Shown here in pieces: positions 26,767 to 36,074 of a stretch of DNA of 64,000 nucleotides. Every line of letters starts with the position of its first letter. Position 1 is the stretch's first letter. Below the pieces are notes generated by a model. The model saw only the letters and a program-made list of their open reading frames with translations, did no database searches and had not been told where the DNA came from. The position numbers and the translations under genes were made by a program. The stretch covers positions 1-64,000 of the forward strand of contig NZ_FNZN01000003.1 of the NCBI RefSeq assembly GCF_900109345.1, given 5' to 3'. The DNA comes from Maribacter orientalis (GTDB taxonomy: Bacteria > Bacteroidota > Bacteroidia > Flavobacteriales > Flavobacteriaceae).

Positions 26767-27072
26767 ATGAGTCAGAAAATTAGAATAAAACTAAAATCTT
26801 ACGATCACAATTTGGTAGATAAGTCTGCCGAGAAGATTGTAAAAACGGTAAAGACTACCGGTGCTGTAGTAACAGGACCAATTCCATTACCAACGCATAA
26901 AAAAATATTCACCGTTTTGCGTTCACCACACGTGAACAAGAAGTCTAGAGAACAGTTCCAATTAAGTTCTTATAAGAGATTATTGGATATTTATAGTTCT
27001 TCATCAAAAACTATTGATGCACTTATGAAGTTAGAGCTTCCAAGTGGTGTAGAAGTAGAGATTAAGGTGTAA
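26767..27072 (+). CDS. rpsJ: 30S ribosomal protein S10
   Basis: 101 residues ([21 protein letters not shown], then [28 protein letters not shown]). It belongs to the 30S head and also serves in NusB/S10 transcription antitermination. It is separated from rplC by 145 bp holding two hairpins, a break that marks a possible regulatory point inside the superoperon. Confidence 0.98.
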   Translation: MSQKIRIKLKSYDHNLVDKSAEKIVKTVKTTGAVVTGPIPLPTHKKIFTVLRSPHVNKKSREQFQLSSYKRLLDIYSSSSKTIDALMKLELPSGVEVEIKV

Positions 27073-27097
27073 ATTTGCTGTCTATCCCGATTATGGG

Positions 27098-27179
27098 TTA
27101 GGCTACATGTCCTAAGCTGCGTGCGAAGGAAAAATGGAAAAAATAATTTAGGGTTAAATTATTTTGACCCTATTTTTTT
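27098..27179 (+). promoter_or_regulatory. Attenuator-like leader before rplC
   Basis: Two hairpins occupy the rpsJ-rplC gap. TTAGG/CCTAA pairs 27098-27102 with 27111-27115. The stem TAGGGT/ACCCTA (27149-27154/27167-27172) is extended by a G-T pair and three A-T pairs, and is followed by seven Ts at 27173-27179. The second has the form of an intrinsic terminator 38 nt before the rplC start, inside a set of genes that must all be expressed, so it probably acts as a regulated attenuator or as the end of the str unit. Confidence 0.55.
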
Positions 27180-27217
27180 GTAAAGAATTTAATAAGTAAT
27201 AATTAATATAAATAAGT

Positions 27218-27841
27218 ATGTCTGGGTTAATAGGAAAGAAAATAGGCATGACTAGTATTTTTGACGAGAATGGAAAGAATATTCCATGTACCGTAATAGA
27301 AGCTGGGCCATGTGTAGTTACCCAAGTCAGAACCGAAGAGGTTGACGGGTATAGTGCTCTTCAGCTTGGTTTCGATGACAAGGCAGAAAGTCGTGCTAAT
27401 AAGGCTGAGTTAGGCCATTTTAAAAAAGCAGGTGCTTCTCCTAAGAAAAAAGTCGTTGAGTTCCAAGATTTTGAAGGTGATTTTAAATTAGGTGACACTG
27501 TAGGTGTTGACGTTTTTGTTGAAGGCGAATTCGTAGATGTTATTGGTACATCTAAGGGTAAAGGTTTTCAAGGTGTGGTAAAGCGTCACGGTTTTGCTGG
27601 TGTGGGTCAAGCGACGCATGGTCAGCATAACAGACTTAGGGCCCCAGGTTCTATTGGTGCTGCGTCATATCCTGCAAGAGTTTTCAAAGGTATGAAAATG
27701 GCCGGTAGAATGGGTACGGATCGTGTTACGGTTCAAAACCTGAAAGTTTTAAAAGTAGTTCCAGAAAAGAATCTTTTAGTTGTAAAAGGTTGTGTTCCGG
27801 GCCATAAGAATGCTTATGTAACTATACAAAGGTGGATGTAA
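27218..27841 (+). CDS. rplC: 50S ribosomal protein L3
   Basis: 207 residues. [18 protein letters not shown] opens the beta-barrel; the long loop [26 protein letters not shown] reaches toward the peptidyl-transferase centre. L3 is an early assembly protein binding the 3' end of 23S rRNA. Its stop TAA overlaps the ATG of rplD by one base, giving translational coupling. Confidence 0.98.
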   Translation: MSGLIGKKIGMTSIFDENGKNIPCTVIEAGPCVVTQVRTEEVDGYSALQLGFDDKAESRANKAELGHFKKAGASPKKKVVEFQDFEGDFKLGDTVGVDVFVEGEFVDVIGTSKGKGFQGVVKRHGFAGVGQATHGQHNRLRAPGSIGAASYPARVFKGMKMAGRMGTDRVTVQNLKVLKVVPEKNLLVVKGCVPGHKNAYVTIQRWM

Positions 27842-28473
27842 TGAAAATAGCAGTTTTAGATATTAAAGGAAAAGACACAGGTAGAAAGGCAAACCTTTCT
27901 GATGATGTTTTCGCTATAGAGCCTAATGATCACGCAGTTTATTTGGATGTTAAGCAATATTTGGCACACCAAAGACAAGGAACGCATAAGGCAAAGGAAA
28001 GAGCCGAAATTGCTGGAAGTACTCGGAAGATTAAAAAACAAAAAGGTACAGGTACAGCAAGAGCTGGTAGTATTAAATCACCAATCTTTAGAGGTGGGGG
28101 TAGAATTTTTGGACCAAGACCTAAGGATTATACTCAAAAATTGAACAAGAATTTAAAGCGTTTGGCAAGAAAATCAGCCTTGTCTTTAAAATCTAAAGAA
28201 AATGCAATTTTAGTAGTTGAAGACTTTGATTTCGACACTCCGAAAACAAAAGATTTTATACAGGTTTTAAGGACTTTAGGTCTTGAGAACAAAAAATCTT
28301 TAATAGTGTTGGGTGATTCAAATAAAGGTGTATATTTGTCTTCGCGTAATTTTAAAGGCTCTGAAGTTATAACTAACTCAGAATTAAGTACTTATAAAAT
28401 TCTTAATGCTAACAGTGTAGTGTTGTTGGAAAGCTCTTTAGAAGGAATCGAATCGAATTTAAATAAACAATAA
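27841..28473 (+). CDS. rplD: 50S ribosomal protein L4
   Basis: 210 residues starting [14 protein letters not shown] at 27841; an in-frame upstream Met at 27832 lies inside rplC and is less likely. The extended loop [23 protein letters not shown] lines the nascent-peptide exit tunnel. In E. coli L4 represses the S10 operon; whether it does so here is unknown, but a candidate leader lies before rplC. It is 4 bp from rplW. Confidence 0.98.
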   Translation: MKIAVLDIKGKDTGRKANLSDDVFAIEPNDHAVYLDVKQYLAHQRQGTHKAKERAEIAGSTRKIKKQKGTGTARAGSIKSPIFRGGGRIFGPRPKDYTQKLNKNLKRLARKSALSLKSKENAILVVEDFDFDTPKTKDFIQVLRTLGLENKKSLIVLGDSNKGVYLSSRNFKGSEVITNSELSTYKILNANSVVLLESSLEGIESNLNKQ

Positions 28474-28477
28474 TAGC

Positions 28478-28768
28478 ATGAGTGTGTTGATAAAGCCAAT
28501 TATAACGGAGAAGATGACTGCTGATAGCGAGTTGAATAATCGTTATGGTTTCGTAGTTAACCCTAAGGCAAATAAATTGCAAATTAAGGATGCAATTGAA
28601 GCTACTTATGGTGTTTCAGTAAAGAAGGTTCGTACTATGAATTACGGACCCACCAGAAAATCCAGATATACAAAAACTGGAGTTCAGCATGGTAAAACAA
28701 ATGCAATTAAAAAAGCAATTGTTGATGTTGTAGAGGGTGATATTATCGATTTTTACAGTAATCTATAA
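28478..28768 (+). CDS. rplW: 50S ribosomal protein L23
   Basis: 96 residues, full length (LIKPIITEKMTADSELNNRYGFVV). L23 stands at the tunnel exit, where trigger factor and SRP dock. It has compact spacing to its neighbours (4 and 9 bp). Confidence 0.98.
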   Translation: MSVLIKPIITEKMTADSELNNRYGFVVNPKANKLQIKDAIEATYGVSVKKVRTMNYGPTRKSRYTKTGVQHGKTNAIKKAIVDVVEGDIIDFYSNL

Positions 28769-28777
28769 AGACAAGAA

Positions 28778-29602
28778 ATGTCAGTTAGAAAATTAAAACC
28801 AATCACTCCAGGACAGCGTTTTAGAGTAGTAAATGGATTTGACGCCATTACTGCTGATAAGCCGGAGAAGAGCTTGCTTGCTCCGTTAAAAAAGTCCGGA
28901 GGTAGAAACAGTCAAGGAAAAATGACAATTCGCCAAAAAGGTGGAGGTCATAAGAGAAGGTATCGTGTGATAGACTTTAAAAGGGATAAGCAAGATGTGC
29001 TAGCTTCTGTAAAGTCTATTGAATATGATCCAAATAGAACAGCATTTATTGCTCTTTTAGAGTATGCTGATGGTGAAAAGCGATATGTTATTGCTCAAAA
29101 TGGATTGCAAGTTGATCAGCAGATTTCCTCTGGTGATTCGGTGGCTCCAGAAATTGGAAACGCATTACCATTAAGAGAAATACCTTTAGGTACAATAATA
29201 TCATGTATTGAGTTAAGACCTGGTCAAGGTGCCGTAATGGCAAGAAGTGCAGGTACATTTGCTCAACTTATGGCTAAGGACGGTAAGTTTGTTACTGTTA
29301 AAATGCCATCTGGAGAAACAAGATTAATTCTTTCTGGTTGTATGGCTACTATAGGTGCTGTATCTAACTCGGATCATCAATTATTGGTTTCTGGTAAAGC
29401 TGGTAGAAGTAGATGGTTGGGTAGAAGACCAAGAACTAGACCAGTTGCAATGAACCCTGTCGATCACCCAATGGGTGGTGGTGAAGGTAGAGCTTCTGGA
29501 GGACATCCAAGATCGAGAAACGGAATACCTGCTAAAGGATTCAGAACTCGTTCTAAAACCAAGAGCACCAATAAGTATATAATAGAACGTAGAAAGAAAT
29601 AA
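28778..29602 (+). CDS. rplB: 50S ribosomal protein L2
   Basis: 274 residues. It has an N-terminal OB-like domain and a C-terminal SH3-like domain with the conserved [14 protein letters not shown] segment, whose His is important for peptidyl transfer in E. coli. It is needed for subunit association. The C-terminus is highly basic ([18 protein letters not shown]). Confidence 0.98.
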   Translation: MSVRKLKPITPGQRFRVVNGFDAITADKPEKSLLAPLKKSGGRNSQGKMTIRQKGGGHKRRYRVIDFKRDKQDVLASVKSIEYDPNRTAFIALLEYADGEKRYVIAQNGLQVDQQISSGDSVAPEIGNALPLREIPLGTIISCIELRPGQGAVMARSAGTFAQLMAKDGKFVTVKMPSGETRLILSGCMATIGAVSNSDHQLLVSGKAGRSRWLGRRPRTRPVAMNPVDHPMGGGEGRASGGHPRSRNGIPAKGFRTRSKTKSTNKYIIERRKK

Positions 29603-29616
29603 AAAAGTAGAAAGAA

Positions 29617-29895
29617 ATGGCACGTTCACTAAAAAAAGGACCATACGTTCACTATAGCTTGGAGAAAAAAATCCAACAAAGTGTTTCATCCGGTAAGAAG
29701 TCGGTAATTAAAACTTGGTCAAGAGCTTCTATGATAACTCCTGATTTTGTTGGGATGACTATAGCAGTTCATAACGGAAAACAATTTGTACCTGTTTTTG
29801 TAACAGAAAACATGGTAGGACATAAACTTGGGGAATTTTCACCAACCAGATCTTTTAGAGGTCACGTAGGTGCGAAAAACAAAGGAAAAAAGTAA
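29617..29895 (+). CDS. rpsS: 30S ribosomal protein S19
   Basis: 92 residues ([19 protein letters not shown]; then [23 protein letters not shown]). It forms a complex with S13 in the head of the 30S subunit and contacts the A-site tRNA. It ends 3 bp before rplV. Confidence 0.98.
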   Translation: MARSLKKGPYVHYSLEKKIQQSVSSGKKSVIKTWSRASMITPDFVGMTIAVHNGKQFVPVFVTENMVGHKLGEFSPTRSFRGHVGAKNKGKK

Positions 29896-29898
29896 GCT

Positions 29899-30306
29899 AT
29901 GGGAGTTCGTAAAAAACAGATGGCCGAAAGAATAAAGGCTGAAAAGAAGATGGTAGCTTTCGCTAAGTTGAATAACTGCCCTACTTCACCAAGAAAAATG
30001 CGTCTTGTAGCTGACTTGATTAGAGGTGTAAAGGTAGAAAATGCTTTGGCAATATTGAGGTTCAATCCTAAGGAGGCTTCAAGAAAATTGGAAAAGTTAT
30101 TATTGTCTGCTTTAGCAAACTGGCAAGCCAAGAATGAAGATGCAAATTTAGAAGATGCAGATTTAGTTGTTGCTGAAATTAGAGTTGATGGTGGTGCAAT
30201 GTTGAAAAGATTGCGTCCTGCTCCACAAGGTAGAGCGCATAGAATTAGAAAACGTTCAAACCATGTAACATTGGTTTTAGGGTCTAAAAATATAACAGAA
30301 AACTAG
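29899..30306 (+). CDS. rplV: 50S ribosomal protein L22
   Basis: 135 residues. [16 protein letters not shown] is the diagnostic segment and [24 protein letters not shown] is the beta-hairpin that lines the exit tunnel, where macrolide-resistance changes occur in other bacteria. The N-terminus is about 20 residues longer than in E. coli, which I regard as normal for the group. It ends 1 bp before rpsC. Confidence 0.98.
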   Translation: MGVRKKQMAERIKAEKKMVAFAKLNNCPTSPRKMRLVADLIRGVKVENALAILRFNPKEASRKLEKLLLSALANWQAKNEDANLEDADLVVAEIRVDGGAMLKRLRPAPQGRAHRIRKRSNHVTLVLGSKNITEN

Positions 30307-30307
30307 A

Positions 30308-31027
30308 ATGGGACAGAAAACAAATCCAATAGGAAATCGTCTAGGAATCATTAGAGGTTGGGAGTCTAACTGGTATGGTGGAAATGATTATGGTGATAAA
30401 TTGGCTGAGGATGATAAAATACGTAAGTATATTCATGCCAGACTTTCTAAAGCTAGTGTTTCTAGAGTTATAATAGAACGTACCCTTAAATTAATAACTG
30501 TTACTGTAACCACAGCTAGACCTGGTATTATTATCGGTAAAGGTGGTCAAGAAGTTGATAAGTTAAAAGAGGAGTTGAAGAAAATCACCAATAAGGAGGT
30601 TCAAATCAATATTTTCGAAATAAAAAGGCCAGAATTAGATGCGAATCTAGTAGCGGCAAGTGTTGCTCGTCAAATAGAGAGTAGAATTTCTTTTAGAAGA
30701 GCAATTAAAATGGCAATCGCTGCAGCAATGCGTATGAATGCTGAAGGTATTAAAATTCAAATTTCTGGAAGATTGAATGGTGCTGAAATGGCTCGTTCAG
30801 AATCTTATAAAGATGGTAGAATTCCATTATCGACCTTTAGGGCTGATATTGATTATGCCTTACAAGAAGCTCAAACTACATATGGTAAACTTGGTATTAA
30901 AGTTTGGATTATGAAAGGTGAGGTTTACGGTAAAAGAGATTTATCTCCATTGGTAGGAATGCAAAAAAGTGATTCCTCTAAAGGTGGTAAGCAAGAAGGT
31001 GGAAGAAAACAACGTCGTAGAAAGTAA
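30308..31027 (+). CDS. rpsC: 30S ribosomal protein S3
   Basis: 239 residues. The KH domain has its GxxG loop in [16 protein letters not shown], and the C-terminal S3 domain contains [17 protein letters not shown]. It lies at the mRNA entry tunnel. The C-terminal tail is very basic ([15 protein letters not shown]). Confidence 0.98.
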   Translation: MGQKTNPIGNRLGIIRGWESNWYGGNDYGDKLAEDDKIRKYIHARLSKASVSRVIIERTLKLITVTVTTARPGIIIGKGGQEVDKLKEELKKITNKEVQINIFEIKRPELDANLVAASVARQIESRISFRRAIKMAIAAAMRMNAEGIKIQISGRLNGAEMARSESYKDGRIPLSTFRADIDYALQEAQTTYGKLGIKVWIMKGEVYGKRDLSPLVGMQKSDSSKGGKQEGGRKQRRRK

Positions 31028-31047
31028 TTTTTTAAAGAACTAAAGTA

Positions 31048-31476
31048 ATGTTACAACCGAAAAGAACGAAGTTCCGTAAGATGCAGAAGGGCCGTATGAA
31101 AGGTCTAGCTGGAAGAGGACACCAACTTTCAAATGGTATGTTCGGTATAAAGAATGTTGATGGTGCTACATTTTTGACTTCACGCCAAATTGAAGCTGCT
31201 CGTATTGCTGCTACAAGATTTATGAAGAGAGAAGGTCAATTGTGGATCAAAATATTTCCGGATAAGCCGATAACCAAAAAGCCTCTAGAGGTACGTATGG
31301 GTAAAGGTAAGGGTGCACCTGAATATTTTGTTGCTGTGGTTAAGCCAGGTAGAATAATGTTCGAAGTGGCTGGAGTTCCAATGGAAGTAGCAAAAGAAGC
31401 TTTAAGATTAGCGGCACAAAAACTTCCTGTTAAAACAAAATTTATTGTGGCTCGAGATTACGAGGTAGCAAATTAA
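31048..31476 (+). CDS. rplP: 50S ribosomal protein L16
   Basis: 142 residues ([39 protein letters not shown]). It occupies the A-site region of the 50S subunit. The Arg of RMGKGKG corresponds to the residue hydroxylated by YcfD in E. coli; that modification is not implied here. Confidence 0.98.
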   Translation: MLQPKRTKFRKMQKGRMKGLAGRGHQLSNGMFGIKNVDGATFLTSRQIEAARIAATRFMKREGQLWIKIFPDKPITKKPLEVRMGKGKGAPEYFVAVVKPGRIMFEVAGVPMEVAKEALRLAAQKLPVKTKFIVARDYEVAN

Positions 31477-31488
31477 ACGTAAGTAACG

Positions 31489-31680
31489 ATGAAAAAACAA
31501 GAGATTAAAGAAATGTCTGTAGAAGGACTTACGGAGAAATTGGCCGAGTATAAGAAGCAACATGGAGATTTGAAAATGGCACATTTTGTAACTCCGTTAG
31601 AAAATCCGCTTCAGATAAGAAAAGTAAGGAGAACGGTGGCAAGATTGGCTACTGAATTAACTAATAGGGAAAACCAATAA
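31489..31680 (+). CDS. rpmC: 50S ribosomal protein L29
   Basis: 63 residues, two long helices forming a hairpin ([41 protein letters not shown]). It lies beside L23 at the tunnel exit. Spacing to rpsQ is 13 bp. Confidence 0.97.
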   Translation: MKKQEIKEMSVEGLTEKLAEYKKQHGDLKMAHFVTPLENPLQIRKVRRTVARLATELTNRENQ

Positions 31681-31693
31681 TTGGTTGTGCTTT

Positions 31694-31951
31694 ATGGAAA
31701 AAAGAAACTTAAGAAAAGAGAGAGTAGGAGTAGTCACTAGTGATAAAATGGAGAAATCCATTGTTGTTGCTGAAGTGAAAAGAGTAAAGCATCCTATGTA
31801 CGGTAAATTCGTTTTGAAGACTAAGAAATATGTCGCGCATGACGAAAAAAATGACTGCAATATTGGTGATACGGTAAAAATCATGGAGACTCGTCCTATG
31901 AGTAAAACCAAATGTTGGAGATTAGTAGAAATCTTAGAAAGAGCTAAATAA
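31694..31951 (+). CDS. rpsQ: 30S ribosomal protein S17
   Basis: 85 residues from [14 protein letters not shown] at 31694. An upstream in-frame GTG at 31685 would add only three residues without support. OB-fold: [22 protein letters not shown] and [24 protein letters not shown] are the 16S-binding segments. It is 3 bp from rplN. Confidence 0.98.
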   Translation: MEKRNLRKERVGVVTSDKMEKSIVVAEVKRVKHPMYGKFVLKTKKYVAHDEKNDCNIGDTVKIMETRPMSKTKCWRLVEILERAK

Positions 31952-31954
31952 GTT

Positions 31955-32323
31955 ATGTTACAGCAAGAATCTAGATTAAAGGTTGCGGATAACACAGGAG
32001 CAAAGGAAGTTTTAACTATCCGTGTTCTTGGTGGTACTAAAAGAAGATATGCGTCAATTGGTGACAAAATTGTTGTTACTGTAAAAGAGGCAACTCCTAA
32101 CGGAGGTATCAAAAAAGGAGCGGTATCAACTGCGGTTGTAGTTCGCACTAAAAAAGAGGTAAGAAGACCTGATGGGTCTTATATCAGATTTGATGATAAC
32201 GCTTGTGTATTGTTGAACCCTGCAGGAGAAATGAGAGGTACTCGTGTTTTTGGACCTGTTGCAAGAGAGCTTAGAGATAAGCAATTCATGAAGATTGTAT
32301 CATTGGCCCCAGAGGTATTATAA
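31955..32323 (+). CDS. rplN: 50S ribosomal protein L14
   Basis: 122 residues ([41 protein letters not shown]). It forms an intersubunit bridge and contacts L19. The length is the same as in E. coli. Confidence 0.98.
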   Translation: MLQQESRLKVADNTGAKEVLTIRVLGGTKRRYASIGDKIVVTVKEATPNGGIKKGAVSTAVVVRTKKEVRRPDGSYIRFDDNACVLLNPAGEMRGTRVFGPVARELRDKQFMKIVSLAPEVL

Positions 32324-32336
32324 TATAACTGACAAG

Positions 32337-32651
32337 ATGAAAAAGTTAAAAATTAAAACAGGAGATACAGTAAGAATTACTGCTGGTGACCACAAGGGAA
32401 CCGAAGGTAAGGTAATGCGTGTAGATCTTGAGAAAAATAAAGCCATTGTTGAAGGTGCTAATATGGTATCTAAACATGAGAAGCCTAGTGCTAAGAATCC
32501 TCAAGGTGGTATTGTAAAAAAAGAAGCTTTAATCCATATTTCAAACCTTTCTTTAATCGATGGTAAATCCGGAGATACTACAAGAGTTGGTTATGAGATG
32601 AAGGATGGTAAAAAAGTTAGGGTTTCCAAAAAATCCAAAGAAGTAATTTAG
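32337..32651 (+). CDS. rplX: 50S ribosomal protein L24
   Basis: 104 residues from [12 protein letters not shown] at 32337; an earlier in-frame Met at 32295 lies inside rplN. The KOW motif is at the N-terminus ([19 protein letters not shown]). It initiates 50S assembly by binding the 5' part of 23S rRNA. It is 2 bp from rplE. Confidence 0.97.
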   Translation: MKKLKIKTGDTVRITAGDHKGTEGKVMRVDLEKNKAIVEGANMVSKHEKPSAKNPQGGIVKKEALIHISNLSLIDGKSGDTTRVGYEMKDGKKVRVSKKSKEVI

Positions 32652-32653
32652 TT

Positions 32654-33205
32654 ATGGCATACGTTACAAGATTAAAGAAAGAGTATAAGGAGCGAATTAT
32701 TGCTGCCCTTACCGAAGAATTTGGTTACAGTAATGTAATGCAGGTTCCTAAATTAGAGAAAATAGTAATGAGTAGAGGAGTAGGTGCTGCTGTTGCTGAT
32801 AAAAAGCTTATTGACCACGCACTTGATGAAATGACAATGATTACGGGTCAAAAAGCAGTTGCTACATTATCTAAAAAAGATGTTGCTGCCTTTAAATTAA
32901 GAAAAGGTATGCCAATTGGTGCAAAGGTTACTCTAAGAGGTGAGCGCATGTACGAATTCTTAGATCGTTTAGTAACTTCTGCTTTACCACGAGTAAGGGA
33001 TTTTCAAGGTATTAAAGCTACTGGCTTTGATGGTCGTGGAAATTATAACTTAGGTATTACCGAACAGATTATTTTTCCAGAAGTTAATATTGATAAAATC
33101 AATAGAATTAACGGAATGGATATTACTTTTGTAACCTCGGCAGAAACTGACAAGGAAGCAAAATCTTTATTAACTGAATTAGGATTACCTTTTAAAAAGA
33201 ATTAG
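32654..33205 (+). CDS. rplE: 50S ribosomal protein L5
   Basis: 183 residues, full length. [32 protein letters not shown] and [19 protein letters not shown] are the diagnostic segments. It binds 5S rRNA in the central protuberance. The stop lies 1 bp before rpsN. Confidence 0.98.
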   Translation: MAYVTRLKKEYKERIIAALTEEFGYSNVMQVPKLEKIVMSRGVGAAVADKKLIDHALDEMTMITGQKAVATLSKKDVAAFKLRKGMPIGAKVTLRGERMYEFLDRLVTSALPRVRDFQGIKATGFDGRGNYNLGITEQIIFPEVNIDKINRINGMDITFVTSAETDKEAKSLLTELGLPFKKN

Positions 33206-33206
33206 T

Positions 33207-33476
33207 ATGGCTAAGGAATCAATGAAGGCCCGTGAGAGAAAAAGGGAAAGAACTGTAGCAATTTATGCTGAAAGGAGAAAAGCTTTGAAAGAAGCTGGAG
33301 ACTATGAAGCTTTACAGAGATTACCTAAGAATGCATCTCCGGTAAGATTACACAATAGATGTAAGTTAACTGGTAGACCTAAGGGTTACATGAGAACTTT
33401 TGGTATTTCTAGGGTAATGTTTAGAGAAATGGCTAACGCTGGTTTAATACCTGGTGTTAAAAAAGCAAGCTGGTAA
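33207..33476 (+). CDS. rpsN: 30S ribosomal protein S14, zinc-free type
   Basis: 89 residues of the long, C-minus type. The single Cys in [21 protein letters not shown] leaves no zinc-binding CxxC pair, so it does not depend on zinc. The C-terminal [19 protein letters not shown] is highly conserved. A 65-bp gap with a hairpin follows before rpsH. Confidence 0.98.
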   Translation: MAKESMKARERKRERTVAIYAERRKALKEAGDYEALQRLPKNASPVRLHNRCKLTGRPKGYMRTFGISRVMFREMANAGLIPGVKKASW

Positions 33477-33491
33477 AAAAGAATTATTAAT

Positions 33492-33522
33492 GGTTTCAGG
33501 TTTAGCTTAGTTGCTGAAAACC
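33492..33522 (+). promoter_or_regulatory. Hairpin in the rpsN-rpsH gap
   Basis: GGTTTCAG (33492-33499) pairs with CTGAAAACC (33514-33522), leaving one bulged base. It ends 19 nt before the rpsH start, in one of the few gaps of the spc unit. S8 regulates this unit by mRNA binding in E. coli, near rplE. Whether this hairpin mimics the S8 rRNA site cannot be decided by eye. Confidence 0.35.
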
Positions 33523-33541
33523 GTCTCCGAATTATATATAA

Positions 33542-33940
33542 ATGGTAACAGATACTATTGCAGATTACCTAACGAGAGTTAGAAACGCTAGTAGAGCGGG
33601 TCACAGGGTTGTTGAAATTCCTGCGTCGAATCTAAAAAAAGAGATAACTAAAATATTATTCGATCAAGGATATATTTTAAGTTATAAGTTTGAGGACAAT
33701 AAGGTTCAAGGAGCTATTAAAATAGCTTTAAAATATGACAAACTTACTAAAGAACCTGTCATTAAGAAAATTCAACGTATCAGTAAACCGGGTCTTAGAA
33801 AGTATGCTGGTAACGAAGATTTACCACGTGTATTGAATGGTTTAGGTATTGCTATTGTTTCTACATCTCACGGTGTAATGACAAGCAAACAAGCAAAGGC
33901 AGAAAAAGTGGGTGGTGAAGTTTTGTGCTACGTTTATTAA
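33542..33940 (+). CDS. rpsH: 30S ribosomal protein S8
   Basis: 132 residues (TDTIADYLTRVRNASRAGH; the C-terminal NGLGIAIVSTSHGVMTSKQAK binds the central domain of 16S rRNA). In E. coli it is the repressor of the spc operon. Full length. Confidence 0.98.
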   Translation: MVTDTIADYLTRVRNASRAGHRVVEIPASNLKKEITKILFDQGYILSYKFEDNKVQGAIKIALKYDKLTKEPVIKKIQRISKPGLRKYAGNEDLPRVLNGLGIAIVSTSHGVMTSKQAKAEKVGGEVLCYVY

Positions 33941-33959
33941 TTGATTAAAGATTTAGAAG

Positions 33960-34502
33960 ATGTCTAGAATAGGTAATAATCCAATCGCGATTCCTGAAGG
34001 AGTTACAATTGAAATCAATGACAATATCATTTCTGTAAAAGGAAAGTTAGGTGAATTGACTCAAGAGTTTTCTGATGTTGCGGTTAAAGTAGAAGATGGA
34101 CAGGCTTGGGTGACAAGACCGTCAGATTCTAAGGATCATAAAGCAAAGCACGGTTTATATAGATCACTGATAACTAATATGGTTGAAGGTGTTTCTAAAG
34201 GATGGACCAAAGAATTAGAATTGGTAGGTGTTGGGTATAGAGCAAGTAATCAAGGTCAAAAACTAGATTTAGCTTTAGGTTTTTCTCATAATATAGTTTT
34301 TGATCTGGCTCCAGAAGTTAAGGTTGAAACTATTTCTGAAAAAGGTAAGAACCCAATTGTAAAACTAACGTCCTATGACAAACAATTAGTTGGTCATATT
34401 GCTGCAAAAATTAGATCTTTCCGTAGACCTGAACCGTACAAAGGGAAAGGAATTAAGTTTGTAGGTGAAATATTAAGAAGAAAAGCTGGTAAGTCAGCTT
34501 AA
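33960..34502 (+). CDS. rplF: 50S ribosomal protein L6
   Basis: 180 residues forming two similar alpha-beta domains (MSRIGNNPIAIPEGVTIEI; RRPEPYKGKGIKFVGEILRRKAGKSA). It lies near the sarcin-ricin loop, where elongation factors bind. It is 12 bp from rplR. Confidence 0.98.
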   Translation: MSRIGNNPIAIPEGVTIEINDNIISVKGKLGELTQEFSDVAVKVEDGQAWVTRPSDSKDHKAKHGLYRSLITNMVEGVSKGWTKELELVGVGYRASNQGQKLDLALGFSHNIVFDLAPEVKVETISEKGKNPIVKLTSYDKQLVGHIAAKIRSFRRPEPYKGKGIKFVGEILRRKAGKSA

Positions 34503-34514
34503 TATAAGGGTATT

Positions 34515-34871
34515 ATGGGATTATCAAAGACACAAAGAAAATTAAGAATCCGACGTAGAATTCGTAAGGTTTCTTCTGGAACTGCAGCAAGACCAAGGTT
34601 ATCTGTGTTCAGAAGTAATAGTGAGATTTACGCTCAAATTATAGATGACGTTAAAGGAATCACAATAGCATCTGCTTCTTCTAGAGATAAGGATATTGCT
34701 AAAACAAAGGGAAATAAAACAGAGATTGCTGCTTTAGTTGGAAAAACAATTGCTGAGAAATCTGTAAAAGCAGGCCTTGATAAGGTAGCTTTCGATAGAG
34801 GAGGTAATTTGTATCATGGAAGAGTAAAATCTTTAGCTGATGGTGCAAGAGAAGCAGGATTAAAATTCTAA
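34515..34871 (+). CDS. rplR: 50S ribosomal protein L18
   Basis: 118 residues ([23 protein letters not shown] cut short here; C-terminal [23 protein letters not shown]). It binds 5S rRNA with L5. The basic N-terminal arm is intact. Confidence 0.98.
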   Translation: MGLSKTQRKLRIRRRIRKVSSGTAARPRLSVFRSNSEIYAQIIDDVKGITIASASSRDKDIAKTKGNKTEIAALVGKTIAEKSVKAGLDKVAFDRGGNLYHGRVKSLADGAREAGLKF

Positions 34872-34880
34872 TATACTAGT

Positions 34881-35405
34881 ATGTTCCAAAAATATAAAAA
34901 CGTAGAAACTGTTAAGCCTGGCGGTTTAGATTTAAAAGATAAATTAGTTGGCATTCAACGTGTAACTAAAGTAACAAAAGGTGGTAGAGCATTTGGTTTT
35001 TCTGCTATTGTTGTTGTAGGTGATGAAAACGGCGTTGTAGGTCATGGTTTAGGTAAATCTAAAGAAGTTGCTACAGCAATTGCTAAGGCTATTGAAGATG
35101 GTAAAAAGAATTTAGTTCGTATTCCTTTAAACAAAGGTACTTTACCACATGAGCAAAAAGGTAAATTTGGTGGTGCTAGGGTTTATATTCAACCTGCATC
35201 TCATGGTACCGGTGTTATTGCTGGTGGTGCTGTTAGGTCAGTATTAGAATCTGTTGGGGTACATGATGTACTTTCTAAATCTCAAGGTTCATCAAATCCA
35301 CATAATGTTGTAAAAGCTACTTTTGATGCTTTATTACAACTTAGAGATGCGAAGACAATTGCAGCACAAAGAGGTGTTTCTTTAGAAAAAGTATTTAAAG
35401 GCTAA
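34881..35405 (+). CDS. rpsE: 30S ribosomal protein S5
   Basis: 174 residues. The N-terminal dsRNA-binding-like fold ([18 protein letters not shown]) and the C-terminal domain ([18 protein letters not shown]) are both present. S5 supports decoding accuracy at the mRNA entry. Position in the gene order rplR-rpsE-rpmD is standard. Confidence 0.98.
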   Translation: MFQKYKNVETVKPGGLDLKDKLVGIQRVTKVTKGGRAFGFSAIVVVGDENGVVGHGLGKSKEVATAIAKAIEDGKKNLVRIPLNKGTLPHEQKGKFGGARVYIQPASHGTGVIAGGAVRSVLESVGVHDVLSKSQGSSNPHNVVKATFDALLQLRDAKTIAAQRGVSLEKVFKG

Positions 35406-35415
35406 GCGTAGAATT

Positions 35416-35595
35416 ATGGCAAAGATTAAAGTTACACAATTAAAAAGTGGAATTAAGAAACCTCAAAACCAGAAAAGGACTTTAGAGGCACTTGGTTTAA
35501 AAAGAATTGGACAGGTTGTTGAACATGATGATACACCTAGCATTCTTGGAATGATAAATAAAGTTAAACATTTAGTTTCCACAGAGGAAGCTTAA
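35416..35595 (+). CDS. rpmD: 50S ribosomal protein L30
   Basis: A small gene of 59 codons read directly from the sequence: MAKIKVTQLKSGIKKPQNQK, then RTLEALGLKRIGQ, then a C-terminal GMINKVKHLVSTEEA. It fits L30 in length, in the LGLKRI core and in its place between rpsE and rplO (10 and 12 bp gaps). Confidence 0.97.
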   Translation: MAKIKVTQLKSGIKKPQNQKRTLEALGLKRIGQVVEHDDTPSILGMINKVKHLVSTEEA

Positions 35596-35607
35596 AGATA
35601 GAATAGA

Positions 35608-36060
35608 ATGGGTTTACATAATCTACAGCCTGCAGAAGGTTCAGTGAATAGAGACGGAAAACGTCTTGGAAGAGGTCAAGGTTCTGGAAAAGGTGGAACA
35701 GCTGCAAGAGGTCATAAAGGAGCTAAGTCAAGATCTGGTTATTCTAAGAAAATTGGTTTTGAAGGTGGTCAAATGCCTTTGCAACGTCGTGTACCTAAGT
35801 TTGGTTTTACAAATATTAATCGTAAAGATTATCAAGGTATCAATTTAGAAAAATTACAAGAACTTGTTGATAGTAAAATTATCACTAATGAAGTGTCTTT
35901 AGATATCTTAATTGAAAACGGTTTAGTTGGTAAAAATGATTTAGTGAAAATTTTAGGTAACGGTGAATTAAAATCTCCACTAAAAATTTCAGTACATAAA
36001 TTTACTGTTTCTGCCAAAGCAGCTATTGAGGCAGCAGGTGGAGAGGCAATAAGTTTGTAA
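35608..36060 (+). CDS. rplO: 50S ribosomal protein L15
   Basis: 150 residues. It has the Gly/Arg-rich N-terminal extension (GRGQGSGKGGTAARGHKGAK) that enters the rRNA, and a globular C-terminus ending KAAIEAAGGEAISL. It is a late assembly protein. It is followed 14 bp later by secY. Confidence 0.98.
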   Translation: MGLHNLQPAEGSVNRDGKRLGRGQGSGKGGTAARGHKGAKSRSGYSKKIGFEGGQMPLQRRVPKFGFTNINRKDYQGINLEKLQELVDSKIITNEVSLDILIENGLVGKNDLVKILGNGELKSPLKISVHKFTVSAKAAIEAAGGEAISL

Positions 36061-36074
36061 GCATAAACGAGAGC

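Noticed and set aside
31657-32148. Antisense open frame of 163 codons across rpsQ and rplN
   Set aside because: It is a shadow of two essential ribosomal genes and shows no own features.
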